DNA of 64,000 nt, from positions 248,001 to 312,000 of the forward strand of contig JAIOOU010000007.1 in the NCBI GenBank assembly GCA_021414245.1, in the 5' to 3' direction. Source of the stretch: Chloroflexota bacterium (GTDB taxonomy: Bacteria; Chloroflexota; Anaerolineae; Anaerolineales; Villigracilaceae). Each line of letters starts with the position of its first letter. Position 1 is the first letter of the stretch. Positions 1-6,951 of this stretch are shown here, piece by piece. The notes beneath the pieces are model-generated. The model searched no databases. It saw only the letters and a program-made list of their open reading frames with translations, and was not told where the DNA came from. The translations under genes were made by a program, and so were the position numbers.

Positions 1-1
1 A

Positions 2-799
2 GGTAGGCCTACTGAAGTAAAAGAACGCATTGCCGAAAGTTTAAATATTTCTGAAGATGAGCAAGAAGAACAAATTGCTAGCGGAATGTCAAGATTTAGC
101 AATAAGGTTGACTGGGCAAGATTTTATTTGGTCAAAGCGGGTTTTATCGATTCGTCAACTCGCGGAATTTGGAATCTCACCGAAAAAGGCAGGAATATTA
201 AGTTATTAAATGACGAAGCGCTTCAATTATTCCAGAATATCCATCAACAATTTTCTGTAGAAAGAAAAAAGCAAAAAGAAAAAAACTCAGTTCCATCTGA
301 AAACAAAAACAATACTTCAGATGAATTGCCTGACGAAGAAAATGACCACCGAATTGTCCTATTGAAACTGCTGATGGAGATGCCTGCAGGTGGCTTTGAA
401 CGTTTATGTCAAAGATTGTTGCGTGAATCTGGCTTTGAAAGCGTAGTAGTCACTGGTAAAAGTGGTGATGGTGGATTGGACGGGCTTGGTATTTTACAAG
501 TAAACCCATTTGTGAGTTTCAAAGTCTTATTTCAATGCAAAAGATACAGCGGAAGTGTCAGTCCATCACAAGTCAGAGATTTTCGTGGGGCGATGATGGG
601 AAGAGCGGATAAAGGCATAATCCTTACTACTGGAACTTTTACATCTGAAGCAAAAAAAGAAGCAGTGCGAGATGGGGTTCCGCCAATAGAACTTGTTGAT
701 GGAGAAAAATTACTCGATATGTTTGAAACCCTTGAACTTGGTTTAAAGCCTAAGAAAGCCTACAATATCGACGAAAAATTCTTTGATGATTTTCGGTAA
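2..799 (+). CDS. mrr: Mrr-type restriction endonuclease, 5' end cut by window edge
   Basis: The reading frame is open back to base 2, so an upstream in-frame segment (RPTEVKERIAESL...) belongs to the protein and its true start lies outside the window. About 265 residues are visible. The N-terminal part looks like the Mrr winged-helix domain (WARFYLVKAGFID, then WNLTEKG). A charged Lys/Glu/Asn linker follows, then a catalytic Mrr domain with GGFERLCQRLL, a GDGGLDG turn and the QCKRY strand. Together these give the PD-(D/E)xK acid residues and the QxK lysine. Mrr proteins are type IV-like nucleases that cut modified DNA in the cytoplasm. No methyltransferase or partner is visible. The gene is clearly more AT-rich than the rest of the window, which suggests transfer. 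It heads the accessory stretch discussed elsewhere. Family assignment is firm; specificity is unknown. Confidence 0.85.
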   Translation, partial: GRPTEVKERIAESLNISEDEQEEQIASGMSRFSNKVDWARFYLVKAGFIDSSTRGIWNLTEKGRNIKLLNDEALQLFQNIHQQFSVERKKQKEKNSVPSENKNNTSDELPDEENDHRIVLLKLLMEMPAGGFERLCQRLLRESGFESVVVTGKSGDGGLDGLGILQVNPFVSFKVLFQCKRYSGSVSPSQVRDFRGAMMGRADKGIILTTGTFTSEAKKEAVRDGVPPIELVDGEKLLDMFETLELGLKPKKAYNIDEKFFDDFR

Positions 800-895
800 A
801 ACATAAAAGCCGCCGAAATAATCGTGCGCTTGCACTTCTGGCATTGGGACGCTTTGTATCGAGAATTTCGCGCAACGTGTCTTCGAGTTATTTCT

Positions 896-919
896 CTGCT
901 CCCTGGCAGAGTCCACGCC
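896..919 (+). repeat. spacer repeat, copy 1 (paired with 3849-3872)
   Basis: A 24-nt block starting CTGCTCCC and ending in a CGCC run matches 3849-3872 at 22 of 24 positions. Both copies lie in spacers between single genes. Downstream of this copy is GGGCAAAATGTGGGG (around 940), a degraded look-alike of the attC right half at 2041-2057. The rest of the 800-993 spacer shows no gene. Confidence 0.55.
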
Positions 920-993
920 TGCGAGGGCGGGTCCACAAGGGCAAAATGTGGGGCTGACAAATGGGAAAATATTTTGGAGATTAAGGATCCTGC

Positions 994-1323
994 ATGAATA
1001 TAGAAAATGTTTCCTTTGGCATCAGCGATTGGTCACAAATAGAGGTAACTGAGCATAAAGGGGAAGCTGGAATGGCGTTTTGGCGTACACAGCAATTTGA
1101 TAAAATCCGGGTTCGCATGGTTGAATATAGTCCCGGGTATCTTGCCAATCACTGGTGCTCGAAGGGGCATATATTGTTATGCCTGGAAGGTGAATTACAT
1201 ACTGAACTTGCCGATGGAAGGAAATTTTCACTGACCCCGGGGATGAGTTATCAAGTGGCTGATCATGCGGAGCCGCATCGTTCCTACACAACGACCGGGG
1301 TTAAACTCTTTATAGTGGATTAA
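994..1323 (+). CDS. DHCW-motif-like cupin fold protein
   Basis: This is a 109-aa single-domain cupin. It begins MNIENVSFGISDW and carries NHWCSKGH at about residues 52-59, close to the DHCW signature of a small cupin family, followed by LEGELHTELADG and a second strand ending HAEPHRS. The His and Glu residues could bind a metal. The ATG at 994 follows GGAGATTAAGGATCC, giving an AAGGA-type RBS. The family has no settled reaction. The gene stands alone, with unusual spacers on both sides, as expected for a cassette. A catalytic or small-molecule-binding role is possible but cannot be read from sequence. Confidence 0.75.
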   Translation: MNIENVSFGISDWSQIEVTEHKGEAGMAFWRTQQFDKIRVRMVEYSPGYLANHWCSKGHILLCLEGELHTELADGRKFSLTPGMSYQVADHAEPHRSYTTTGVKLFIVD

Positions 1324-1325
1324 TG

Positions 1326-1422
1326 AGGCAACTAAAAGATTTGCGGGAATATGGTTTCTCCCGGGTCCACGGCCTCATCCGGCCCCGCCTCGGGGATTCT
1401 GCGCAAACGCAAATCGTTGGGC
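1326..1422 (+). repeat. attC-like site with foldable arms
   Basis: The right end is GTTGGGC (1416-1422), matching the integron R' box GTTRRRY. The 8-nt arm GATTTGCG at 1338-1345 is an exact reverse complement of CGCAAATC at 1408-1415, and GAAT/ATTC add an inner pair. The left end reads GGCAACTAAAA, which keeps the AAC triplet but not a perfect RYYYAAC. So this is a foldable, non-canonical attC candidate directly downstream of the cupin gene. Confidence 0.45.
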
Positions 1423-1466
1423 GCCTTGTCAGTTCGATCAAACATTGACATTATGGAGGGGATAAC

Positions 1467-1964
1467 TTGATAACAATCAGACGAATCCAAATTGGCGAGG
1501 CTGCCCTTTACAGGCAGATCAGACTTGCAGCCTTGAAGGACGCACCGTACGCCTTTCAAACCACATACGATTCGGCATTTCAGCGTACTGATGAAATGTG
1601 GCGTGACAGGGTGGAGAGGACTGCACAGGGGATGGATGAAGCAATATTCCTGGCCTTTTCCGACGGCCTTCCGGTCGGCATCGCGGCGCTGATTCGGAGA
1701 AAGGATCAGGCCGAAGCAGGAGAACTGATGCAGGTCTGGGTTGAAGCTGAACATCGGGGCACAAGTGCCGCATGGGATTTGATGGATTCCATTTTTCAGT
1801 GGGCAAAGGGGAATCATTTTCGCAAGGTCATGGCTGGAGTTACAAAAGTCAATACCCGTGCGCTCAGGTTTTACACGCGGTATGGTTTCTCCAGGATGGA
1901 GGAGTCTGCACAAAGTGATCCCGACAGTGTATATTTGGTGAAAGAAATAACCCGGGATGCCTGA
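1467..1964 (+). CDS. GNAT-family N-acetyltransferase
   Basis: A 165-aa GNAT protein. The chosen start is TTG at 1467, preceded by GGAGGGG at a good distance; no ATG fits as well. The fold is visible in order: N-terminal strand/helix (ITIRRIQIGEAALYRQIR), a central strand with LPVGIAALIRR, motif A in LMQVWVEAEHRGTSAAWDL (a variant of the Q/RxxGxG/A acetyl-CoA loop), and the C-terminal V-x-x-x-N-x-x-A-x-x-F-Y-x-x-x-G-F pattern (TKVNTRALRFYTRYGF). The family transfers acetyl from acetyl-CoA to amines. The substrate could be an antibiotic, amino acid or protein N-terminus and is not predictable here. GNATs are common integron cargo. An attC-like site follows the stop. Confidence 0.85.
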   Translation: MITIRRIQIGEAALYRQIRLAALKDAPYAFQTTYDSAFQRTDEMWRDRVERTAQGMDEAIFLAFSDGLPVGIAALIRRKDQAEAGELMQVWVEAEHRGTSAAWDLMDSIFQWAKGNHFRKVMAGVTKVNTRALRFYTRYGFSRMEESAQSDPDSVYLVKEITRDA

Positions 1965-1980
1965 ATCAATGCGAATCTGA

Positions 1981-2057
1981 GCCCAATAAAGCATGCATCG
2001 CCCTCCGCCCCAGCGTCATGGCCCAAAGGGTCAGTCCGCAAGGGCAAGCCGTTGGGC
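1981..2057 (+). repeat. attC-like site, best-formed in the window
   Basis: This 77-bp element starts GCCCAAT (1981-1987) and ends GTTGGGC (2051-2057). The outer boxes GCCCAA and TTGGGC are perfect complements. An inner GCCCT/AGGGC pair (about 2000 and 2041) extends the hairpin. The spacer AAAGC after the left box is typical of attC sites. Location just after the GNAT stop and before the next single gene fits a cassette boundary. Confidence 0.55.
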
Positions 2058-2116
2058 GGCAATTGGCAAGAAGACCTGACCTGTTTGGCTTTGAAGTTTT
2101 TATTCATGGAGAGAAA

Positions 2117-2617
2117 ATGGACGCAGACCCCGTACCCACTAAACACAATGCAAACAAGCCTTACAGGTTGCCATTGGTATTATTGTGTTTTGGATTCGTC
2201 TGTGTTTGCATGGGTATTCTCTCGTTTGCCATGAACAATTTATTACTATCCTATTCCATTTTACTCCTGGGCGGCTCCGGGATCATATATGGATCCATCA
2301 AAATCCCCGCCTTTGGGTTTTTTCTTTTAACTTTTACAGGATGGATATTCCTTGGTCTTTATATCAATGATTTCATTGGTTCATTGGATTTTTTCGACAG
2401 TCCATATCTAAATAGACATTATGCTAAGGTCATTCCCGCTATGCTGGCTGTTCAGCTGATGGGCCTTGGTTTTGCCTATTTTCTGTATCGCAAGAACAAA
2501 CGATCAGCAAGCTTGGGGATTATTTTAGCGTCAATACCTTATCTGCTTGGGTTTGTTCTGTTTGGCGGTTGTGTTGGTCCAGGATTGCCATTCCCCCTGT
2601 CTTTTATCCCTTGTTGA
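2117..2617 (+). CDS. small multi-pass membrane protein of unknown function
   Basis: A 166-aa protein starting at ATG 2117, chosen over an upstream in-frame start at 2018 because that start lies inside the attC-like site and the ATG follows GGAGAG. After a short hydrophilic N-terminus (MDADPVPTKHNANKP) there are about five hydrophobic segments: LPLVLLCFGFVCVCMGIL, LLLSYSILLLGGSGIIYG, FFLLTFTGWIFLGLYI, VIPAMLAVQLMGLGFAYFL and a final LGIILASIPYLLGFVLF. A short Cys-containing tail follows. No family is recognised. Small membrane proteins are frequent in cassette arrays. Nothing in the sequence indicates a substrate. Confidence 0.7.
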   Translation: MDADPVPTKHNANKPYRLPLVLLCFGFVCVCMGILSFAMNNLLLSYSILLLGGSGIIYGSIKIPAFGFFLLTFTGWIFLGLYINDFIGSLDFFDSPYLNRHYAKVIPAMLAVQLMGLGFAYFLYRKNKRSASLGIILASIPYLLGFVLFGGCVGPGLPFPLSFIPC

Positions 2618-2677
2618 TGTCACAGCTGAATATGAATGCTTTTTCTGCCTTGGCAGCAGGCACGAACTGCAAATCCC

Positions 2678-2699
2678 GCCCAACAAAGCATGTGCTGCC
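2678..2699 (+). repeat. orphan attC-like left half
   Basis: GCCCAACAAAGCATG here repeats the left half of the 1981 site with one change (T to C), and the seven-base box GCCCAAC is a perfect RYYYAAC. No matching GTTRRRY right half is found in the next 150 bp. Either the right half was deleted or the following cassette junction has decayed. Confidence 0.5.
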
Positions 2700-2853
2700 T
2701 CGCCGTAATAGTGCTTCCCTTAAATCAGACCATCATTTAATTTCTCCTGCCCCCCAAGTGGAGGAGGGCAACACTCCCCGTTCGATGGATGTGGATGGGG
2801 AGCATTTATCGTATGATGACATTGAATAACATATCACCCAAAAGGAGTGTAAC

Positions 2854-3186
2854 ATGAGCATATTTACTGATATCTTCAACAAAATTCTTGGAAAGGTCAA
2901 GGGTCTGGTCCCCGGTGCCAATACCGTATCAGATGTTAACCTGACTGTCGAGCTTGACAAACTGGCAAAAGGCAAAGGCCTTGAGTGGAAAACCTCTGTC
3001 GTTGATTTTTTGAAATTAATCGGCGCAAACAGCAGCCGGGAAAATCGGGATGCGCTGGCATTGGAGCTGGGTGTTGACGCCAGCTTTGAAAGTGGAAGCG
3101 CGGCGAAGAACGAAGCACTGCGAAAGGCGCTTTTCAAGAAGATTGCTGCAAACGGTGGAAATATTCCCGCTTCCCTTTTGGACTAG
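2854..3186 (+). CDS. DUF3597-family protein
   Basis: A 110-aa protein. It begins MSIFTDIFNKILGKVKG and has the DUF3597 core: DVNLTVELDKLAKGKG, LEWKTSVVDFLKLIGANSS, a helix ending ALELGVD, and a C-terminal KKIAANGGNIPASLLD. The W(K/R)TSIVDLMKLLG-like and AANGG motifs are the family hallmark. Members are small soluble alpha-helical proteins with a LysM-adjacent history in some genomes and no assigned reaction. The ATG is preceded by AAAAGGAGTG, a strong RBS. A terminator follows at 3224. It shares orientation and isolation with the other accessory genes. Confidence 0.8.
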   Translation: MSIFTDIFNKILGKVKGLVPGANTVSDVNLTVELDKLAKGKGLEWKTSVVDFLKLIGANSSRENRDALALELGVDASFESGSAAKNEALRKALFKKIAANGGNIPASLLD

Positions 3187-3223
3187 GAACAAGGATATTC
3201 CCTGCTTTTTCTGTTTCTTCAAT

Positions 3224-3255
3224 AAAATCCCCGCCTTGTAAAGGCGGGGATTTCT
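3224..3255 (+). terminator. intrinsic terminator after the DUF3597 gene
   Basis: AAAATCCCCGCC (3224-3235) pairs with GGCGGGGATTT (3243-3253) around a TTGTAAA loop, with a short T tract. The rest of the 3187-3493 spacer holds a GCCCAAT box at 3352-3358 and the attC-like right half at 3441, but no gene. Confidence 0.7.
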
Positions 3256-3440
3256 CGTATTACCCCGGAATGGGATGCTGTTGTACTGCAAAGTTTTTGG
3301 GGGCAGGGTAAAATACAACTCATCAGAATATATATCTCCATGACCAAAATTGCCCAATACAGGGCTCCTAAACAGGTGAAATTCGCCGTCACACTTCACG
3401 TCAAGTATATTTATGACTTCGAGCTTTTTTCCGCCTTGGG

Positions 3441-3467
3441 ATGCTGCGCAAACGCAAACCGTCAGGT
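3441..3467 (+). repeat. attC-like right half (GTCAGGT variant)
   Basis: The block GCGCAAACGCAAA followed by CCGTCAGGT closely matches 1401-1422 and 3891-3919. The terminal box is GTCAGGT, one base off GTTRRRY. A possible left box GCCCAAT lies at 3352-3358, but no arm pairing is convincing. Confidence 0.4.
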
Positions 3468-3493
3468 CTTAAAAGTACAGAGAGGAGAACACA

Positions 3494-3838
3494 ATGAGCA
3501 ACCAACAGTTGGCGCCTGAGACGAAAGGTGTTACGGTGAAACTACTTGCAACGGTTGACCTTGGCCCTGAGATCGAAGGCATGGCCGGACGCCAGTTTCG
3601 AATGCGCATGGTCACCATCGAACCCGGAGGCGTCTTTGGCCCGATTCACGACCATAAAGACAGGCCAGGCATCGTGTATATACTGATGGGAACGATCACT
3701 GACCATCGAAATGGAGTCGCTACGGACTACGGGCCGGGAGTGGGCTGGCCCGAGGATAGGAACACCGTGCACTGGCTTGAGAACAGAGGCGCGATTCCGG
3801 CGGTGGAGATCTCGGTCGATATCGTCAGGGAAGAATAA
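3494..3838 (+). CDS. cupin-domain protein
   Basis: A 114-aa single cupin domain. MSNQQLAPETKGVTVKLL leads into a strand pair with FRMRMVTIEPGG, then GPIHDHKDRPGIVYILMGTITDHRNG, which is the first cupin motif with two His. The second motif ends in TVHWLENRGAIPAVEISVDI. The histidines (HDH and VHW) can make a metal site. The start ATG follows AGAGGAGAACACA, a strong RBS. The protein differs from the cupin at 994, so the two are not recent duplicates. Small cupins of this type bind metals or small ligands; no specific reaction can be named. Confidence 0.8.
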   Translation: MSNQQLAPETKGVTVKLLATVDLGPEIEGMAGRQFRMRMVTIEPGGVFGPIHDHKDRPGIVYILMGTITDHRNGVATDYGPGVGWPEDRNTVHWLENRGAIPAVEISVDIVREE

Positions 3839-3848
3839 GTCCAGTGTC

Positions 3849-3872
3849 CTGCTCCCAGGCAGAGTCCGCGCC
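3849..3872 (+). repeat. spacer repeat, copy 2 (paired with 896-919)
   Basis: Twenty-two of 24 positions match 896-919, with substitutions at two positions only. Both copies occupy the same context, a spacer between single + strand genes. Confidence 0.55.
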
Positions 3873-3890
3873 GGCCAGTGCCATCCCGGA

Positions 3891-3919
3891 GATGCGACGC
3901 GAACGTAAACCGTCAGGTT
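3891..3919 (+). repeat. attC-like right half (GTCAGGT variant), second copy
   Basis: GATGCGACGCGAACGTAAAC followed by CGTCAGGTT is a diverged copy of the 3441 block. It lies between the cupin stop and the GH10-like gene. No paired left half was found. Confidence 0.4.
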
Positions 3920-3944
3920 GTTCCTTTCAAAGCACAGGTGACCC

Positions 3945-6002
3945 ATGAAAATAAAGACACTTCTGACAATCATCCTGGCCGTTATTCCCGTTTCATGTTC
4001 ACCGGCGCTTACGCCTGCGTCCACGCGGGCAGGCACCCCTGAGGCAGCGCCTGCCGCCGCTTCCACGCTTCCGTCAACGCTGACGCCTGTGCCGGCTTTG
4101 GCGCAATTGCAGGCGACGCCCATTGCCTTGTATACGCCCATCGAATTGTCACCCGCAGACAATGAAATCTATCAAAAAGCGTTAAGCGATATTCCCGTTT
4201 ATCGTCAAGGGGATATTCGAATTAATATTCAGGATGAAAAAGGTGATCCGCTGACCGGGTATCAGGTCAAATACAGCCAGACCCGTCATGATTTTTTATT
4301 TGGAGGGGTCACCGAACCCTTCCACGCGACGGAGTTGAGGCAGGCTGGAATTAACGCGATGAGCGTTCAAATGTCCTATTATTGGATACAGCCTGAATAC
4401 GGGAAATTTGATCTGGATTTTACAAATTACTGGCTGGGAATTGATGAGCTTCAAACCGGGAATATGACTGTAAGAGCACAGGGCCTTTACTGGTACGCCC
4501 CCGGGGAGGTGCCGCCCTTCTACGGAGACGTGGAGTTTGATGAATTTCAAAAAAGACTTTACGAACACATATCCGCCACTGTAAAAAGGTTTGCCCCGTC
4601 CGTTGATTATTGGGAGGCGGTCCTTGAACCCGATGCGGTGAAAAACAACCCCTTGAATTTAACAAAAGATCAATACTATCAGGCGATCGCCACCTCCATT
4701 AAGGCGATTCGCGAGAATGACCCGACCGCTTACGTGGAGGTCAATTTTGGAATTCCATGCGGCGGGTTCGACTGGCTTGATAGTTATCAAACCCTTCAGG
4801 ATATGCTCGACAGGAACCTTGATTTCGACCTTGTCGGTTTGCAGTTTTACTATAACGCTTATATCGCGGCTGGAAATTATCAGATGCCCAGGATGTCTTT
4901 TAGCGAGATGAGCGCATGTTATGACAAATACGAGAGCCTGCTGACTCCGCGCGGGAAAAAAATAGTTGATTCTGAATTTACCGTCCCATCCGAGGCCCCT
5001 GCCGGTCAAACGGGATATTGGAATACTGCCTGGTCGGATGACACACAGGCGCAGTATTTGGACACCGCCTACACCATATTTTTTTCAAAGCCTTCGATCA
5101 TGAGTTTGGTCTGGTGGAACACATTTGAACCTTCGCCCTTTGTTTATCACGGAGGTTTGATAAGAGATGATGGAACACCCAAAAAATCCTACTATGCCCT
5201 GCAGCGACTCATTGATGGCTGGACGACCGCCGGCACAGGCATCACGAATGAAAATGGAGCCATTGAATTCAGGGGTTTTGGCGGGGATTATCGACTTGAA
5301 ATCATCAACCCGGCCAATGGCGAAAGTATGGCTGCCCAGGTCCATGTCACCGAACAGGATTCAACGAACGAAACCATCCAATTTACTCCCAACAATGGAC
5401 TTTTGGAAAAGAAAGCGGGTCTGGAAAAGTTAGTGGCTTATTGGGAATCGAAATCAGAACAAGGCCGTGTGCAAAAAGGAAGGGATTATCTTGCTTTGGT
5501 AAATCACCACATCCAAAATTCCGAGTGGGCGCTTGCTGAACAAACTTTGGCGGCGGCTTTGGATGAGTTGTCCATCACTGCCGAAATCATTATTCCCAAT
5601 AACCAATTAATTCCTGTTGGAAATCAGGGGAATGGATATGTGATGGAAAACGGAAGTGCTTTAATTTGGGGGGCAACCACTTTGCATTTTCCGCATGATT
5701 TTCCGGCCGGAACGGTTACAGTCGAAATTAAGGCGCACGCGCAGAACGAAAAAGGCGAGTCGCCAATCATGGTATCCGGTGTGGGTGCAAATTATTCGCA
5801 AGTGTGGAAGGTTGAAAATCCCCAATCGGAAATCTATTCATACACAGTTTCAACAACGGGCGATGAGCGGGATCTTACGATCCGCTTTCCTTATGACGGG
5901 CGCATCTATGACCGCATTGATATACAAAACGGCAATGGCGGCGAATTGAAACTTTATATTGATGGAGTAAGATTGATTATAAAAACAGCGGAAGTTCCGT
6001 AG
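3945..6002 (+). CDS. GH10-like (xylanase-type) secreted lipoprotein
   Basis: A 685-aa predicted lipoprotein. The signal peptide MKIKTLLTIILAVIPVSC ends at a lipobox-like cysteine, and a Thr/Ala/Pro-rich linker runs to about residue 70. A (beta/alpha)8 glycoside-hydrolase-10-like domain follows (about 85-430). Its likely acid/base Glu is E228 in DYWEAVLEP and its candidate nucleophile is E344 in VDSEFTVPSE, at GH10-like spacing. The C-terminal third has a helical segment and a beta-rich domain (about 540-685) that may bind carbohydrate. GH10 enzymes cut beta-1,4-xylan outside the cell. The catalytic motifs are variants of the classical WDVVNE and TELD, so the substrate may differ. It is the longest gene in the accessory stretch, unusual for a cassette. 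An attC-like right half follows at 6090. Confidence 0.7.
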   Translation: MKIKTLLTIILAVIPVSCSPALTPASTRAGTPEAAPAAASTLPSTLTPVPALAQLQATPIALYTPIELSPADNEIYQKALSDIPVYRQGDIRINIQDEKGDPLTGYQVKYSQTRHDFLFGGVTEPFHATELRQAGINAMSVQMSYYWIQPEYGKFDLDFTNYWLGIDELQTGNMTVRAQGLYWYAPGEVPPFYGDVEFDEFQKRLYEHISATVKRFAPSVDYWEAVLEPDAVKNNPLNLTKDQYYQAIATSIKAIRENDPTAYVEVNFGIPCGGFDWLDSYQTLQDMLDRNLDFDLVGLQFYYNAYIAAGNYQMPRMSFSEMSACYDKYESLLTPRGKKIVDSEFTVPSEAPAGQTGYWNTAWSDDTQAQYLDTAYTIFFSKPSIMSLVWWNTFEPSPFVYHGGLIRDDGTPKKSYYALQRLIDGWTTAGTGITNENGAIEFRGFGGDYRLEIINPANGESMAAQVHVTEQDSTNETIQFTPNNGLLEKKAGLEKLVAYWESKSEQGRVQKGRDYLALVNHHIQNSEWALAEQTLAAALDELSITAEIIIPNNQLIPVGNQGNGYVMENGSALIWGATTLHFPHDFPAGTVTVEIKAHAQNEKGESPIMVSGVGANYSQVWKVENPQSEIYSYTVSTTGDERDLTIRFPYDGRIYDRIDIQNGNGGELKLYIDGVRLIIKTAEVP

Positions 6003-6071
6003 GCCAAAGACAAACTGTCAAAGTGCGCGGTGCTTTCGCGGGATTTGCAGGCATTTTCCCGGTCCGCCCGC

Positions 6072-6096
6072 CGGCCGTCAGCGGGTATCGTTGGGC
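6072..6096 (+). repeat. attC-like right half
   Basis: CGTCAGCGGGTATC followed by GTTGGGC (6090-6096) and GGCC. The seven-base box is a perfect GTTRRRY and is shared with 1416 and 2051. A possible left box GGCCAA lies directly after the GH10-like stop, with one mismatch to the expected complement. Confidence 0.4.
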
Positions 6097-6165
6097 GGCC
6101 TGTCTGATTAAAATGTGAACAGGCTGTATTCTTTTTTATAACCTATGATAAGGAGAAAATAATCC

Positions 6166-6462
6166 ATGGTGATCACTGTTCTGGAAGCCCAGGTTGCACC
6201 CGAAAAAGCAGCCGTGCTGGAGGCTGCGTACAAACAGGCGATTAAGTCCTTGGACGCTGGGATTGCGCAAACATTTCTTCTGCGCAGTTCAAAAGAGCCG
6301 GCACTATGGCAGATTGTTACGGTGTGGGAGAGCCGTGAAGCACTGGAAGCTATGCGACAATCAGGCGAAACACCTCGCGGTGTCCTGATATTTCAGACTG
6401 TGGGGGCTCAACCTGCCCTGTCTGTGTTTGGGGTGGCAGCCCATGCCCGGTCATCAGCCTAA
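6166..6462 (+). CDS. ABM-like (antibiotic biosynthesis monooxygenase fold) small protein
   Basis: A 98-aa protein with a ferredoxin-like dimeric alpha/beta-barrel pattern. A first strand VITVLEAQVAP leads to the helix KAAVLEAAYKQAIKSL, then strand TFLLRSSKEPALWQIVTVWES, helix REALEAMRQS and a final strand PALSVFGVAA. The W-x-I-V-T-V-W-E-S strand is typical of ABM-domain proteins, which include quinol monooxygenases, haem-degrading enzymes and many of unknown role. The RBS AAGGAGAAAATAATCC precedes the ATG. The stop overlaps GCCTAATAAC at 6457, which resembles an attC left box without a right partner. The function is not predictable beyond the fold. Confidence 0.6.
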   Translation: MVITVLEAQVAPEKAAVLEAAYKQAIKSLDAGIAQTFLLRSSKEPALWQIVTVWESREALEAMRQSGETPRGVLIFQTVGAQPALSVFGVAAHARSSA

Positions 6463-6611
6463 TAACAGATCGGCATGGTCCAGGTGGCGTGCGTGCCGGA
6501 CTGGCCGCGTTCATCATTGTTCGGGAGCAGATCCGGAATGTTCAAATAATAAATCGCTCCGGGCTCGAAACATAACAGGAAGTTTTCACACCCTTTAAAA
6601 GGATGGAACTC

Positions 6612-6842
6612 ATGCTTAACCCTTATCAATATTCAGACTCCTACGACGATCTTTTGAAACTGATGATCCGGAATGCACAGCAGGAGGAGATTGACCAGCG
6701 GATAGCGGAAATATTAAAGCAGTTCTTTGAAAAGGAATTGGGCAGGGAGAGCCGGGCGTTTTCACGCCCCGAAAGAAACCGTTTGTTTGGAGACGTTACG
6801 AAAGCGATATTAACAGATGTTCAGGGGAAAATCGGGGGGTAA
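6612..6842 (+). CDS. small helical protein of unknown function
   Basis: A 76-aa protein if started at ATG 6612, preferred over ATG 6603 because AAGGA at 6599-6603 is then about 8 nt upstream. It is rich in Glu, Gln, Arg and Leu with heptad-like helices (DDLLKLMIRNAQQEEIDQRIAEILKQFFEKEL) and has no signal peptide or Cys. No family recognised. It ends just before a strong terminator, so it may form its own unit. The spacer 6463-6611 shows no gene. Confidence 0.55.
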   Translation: MLNPYQYSDSYDDLLKLMIRNAQQEEIDQRIAEILKQFFEKELGRESRAFSRPERNRLFGDVTKAILTDVQGKIGG

Positions 6843-6864
6843 AATGGAAAAAACAATATCCGGC

Positions 6865-6896
6865 GGCGGCTTTCCGAAAAGCACAGCCGCCTTTTA
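6865..6896 (+). terminator. intrinsic terminator after the 76-aa gene
   Basis: GGCGGC (6865-6870) pairs with GCCGCC (6886-6891) around a loop, followed by TTTTATT. It separates the small helical gene from the SCO1 gene. Confidence 0.7.
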
Positions 6897-6951
6897 TTGA
6901 ATGACTGAATTCAAACCCTGGGGACCGATTTGTTTCGAAAGGAATATGGTT

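Larger units (their letters stand above)
800..6165 (+). mobile_element. candidate integron-like gene-cassette stretch (CALIN-type, no integrase visible)
   Basis: Six unrelated single genes (cupin, GNAT, membrane protein, DUF3597, cupin, GH10-like) lie here, all on the + strand, with an ABM-like gene straight after. They are separated by 100-310 bp spacers. Several spacers end in attC-like right halves: GTTGGGC at 1416, 2051 and 6090, and a GTCAGGT variant at 3461 and 3912. Three of these follow GCGCAAACGCAAA-like sequence. Left halves GCCCAAYAAAGCATG occur at 1981 and 2678. Established: integron cassettes are single promoterless genes in one orientation, each ending in an attC of form RYYYAAC...GTTRRRY. 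Inference: this is a cluster of attC sites lacking an integrase, or a decayed array. Against it, only two sites show credible paired halves, several genes have their own strong RBS, and the boxes could be another repeat family. No intI is seen. Confidence 0.45.

Noticed and set aside
1332-1994. 220-aa minus-strand ORF across the GNAT gene
   Set aside because: Antisense shadow of the GNAT gene and its attC-like spacers; composition is Cys/Pro-rich without any recognisable fold.
3441-3919. Reading the GCGCAAACGCAAA blocks as simple REP-type repeats
   Set aside because: They are few, occur only in spacers of the accessory stretch and end in box-like GTYRGG sequence, so attC-like sites fit better. 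REP remains possible, which is why confidence is moderate.
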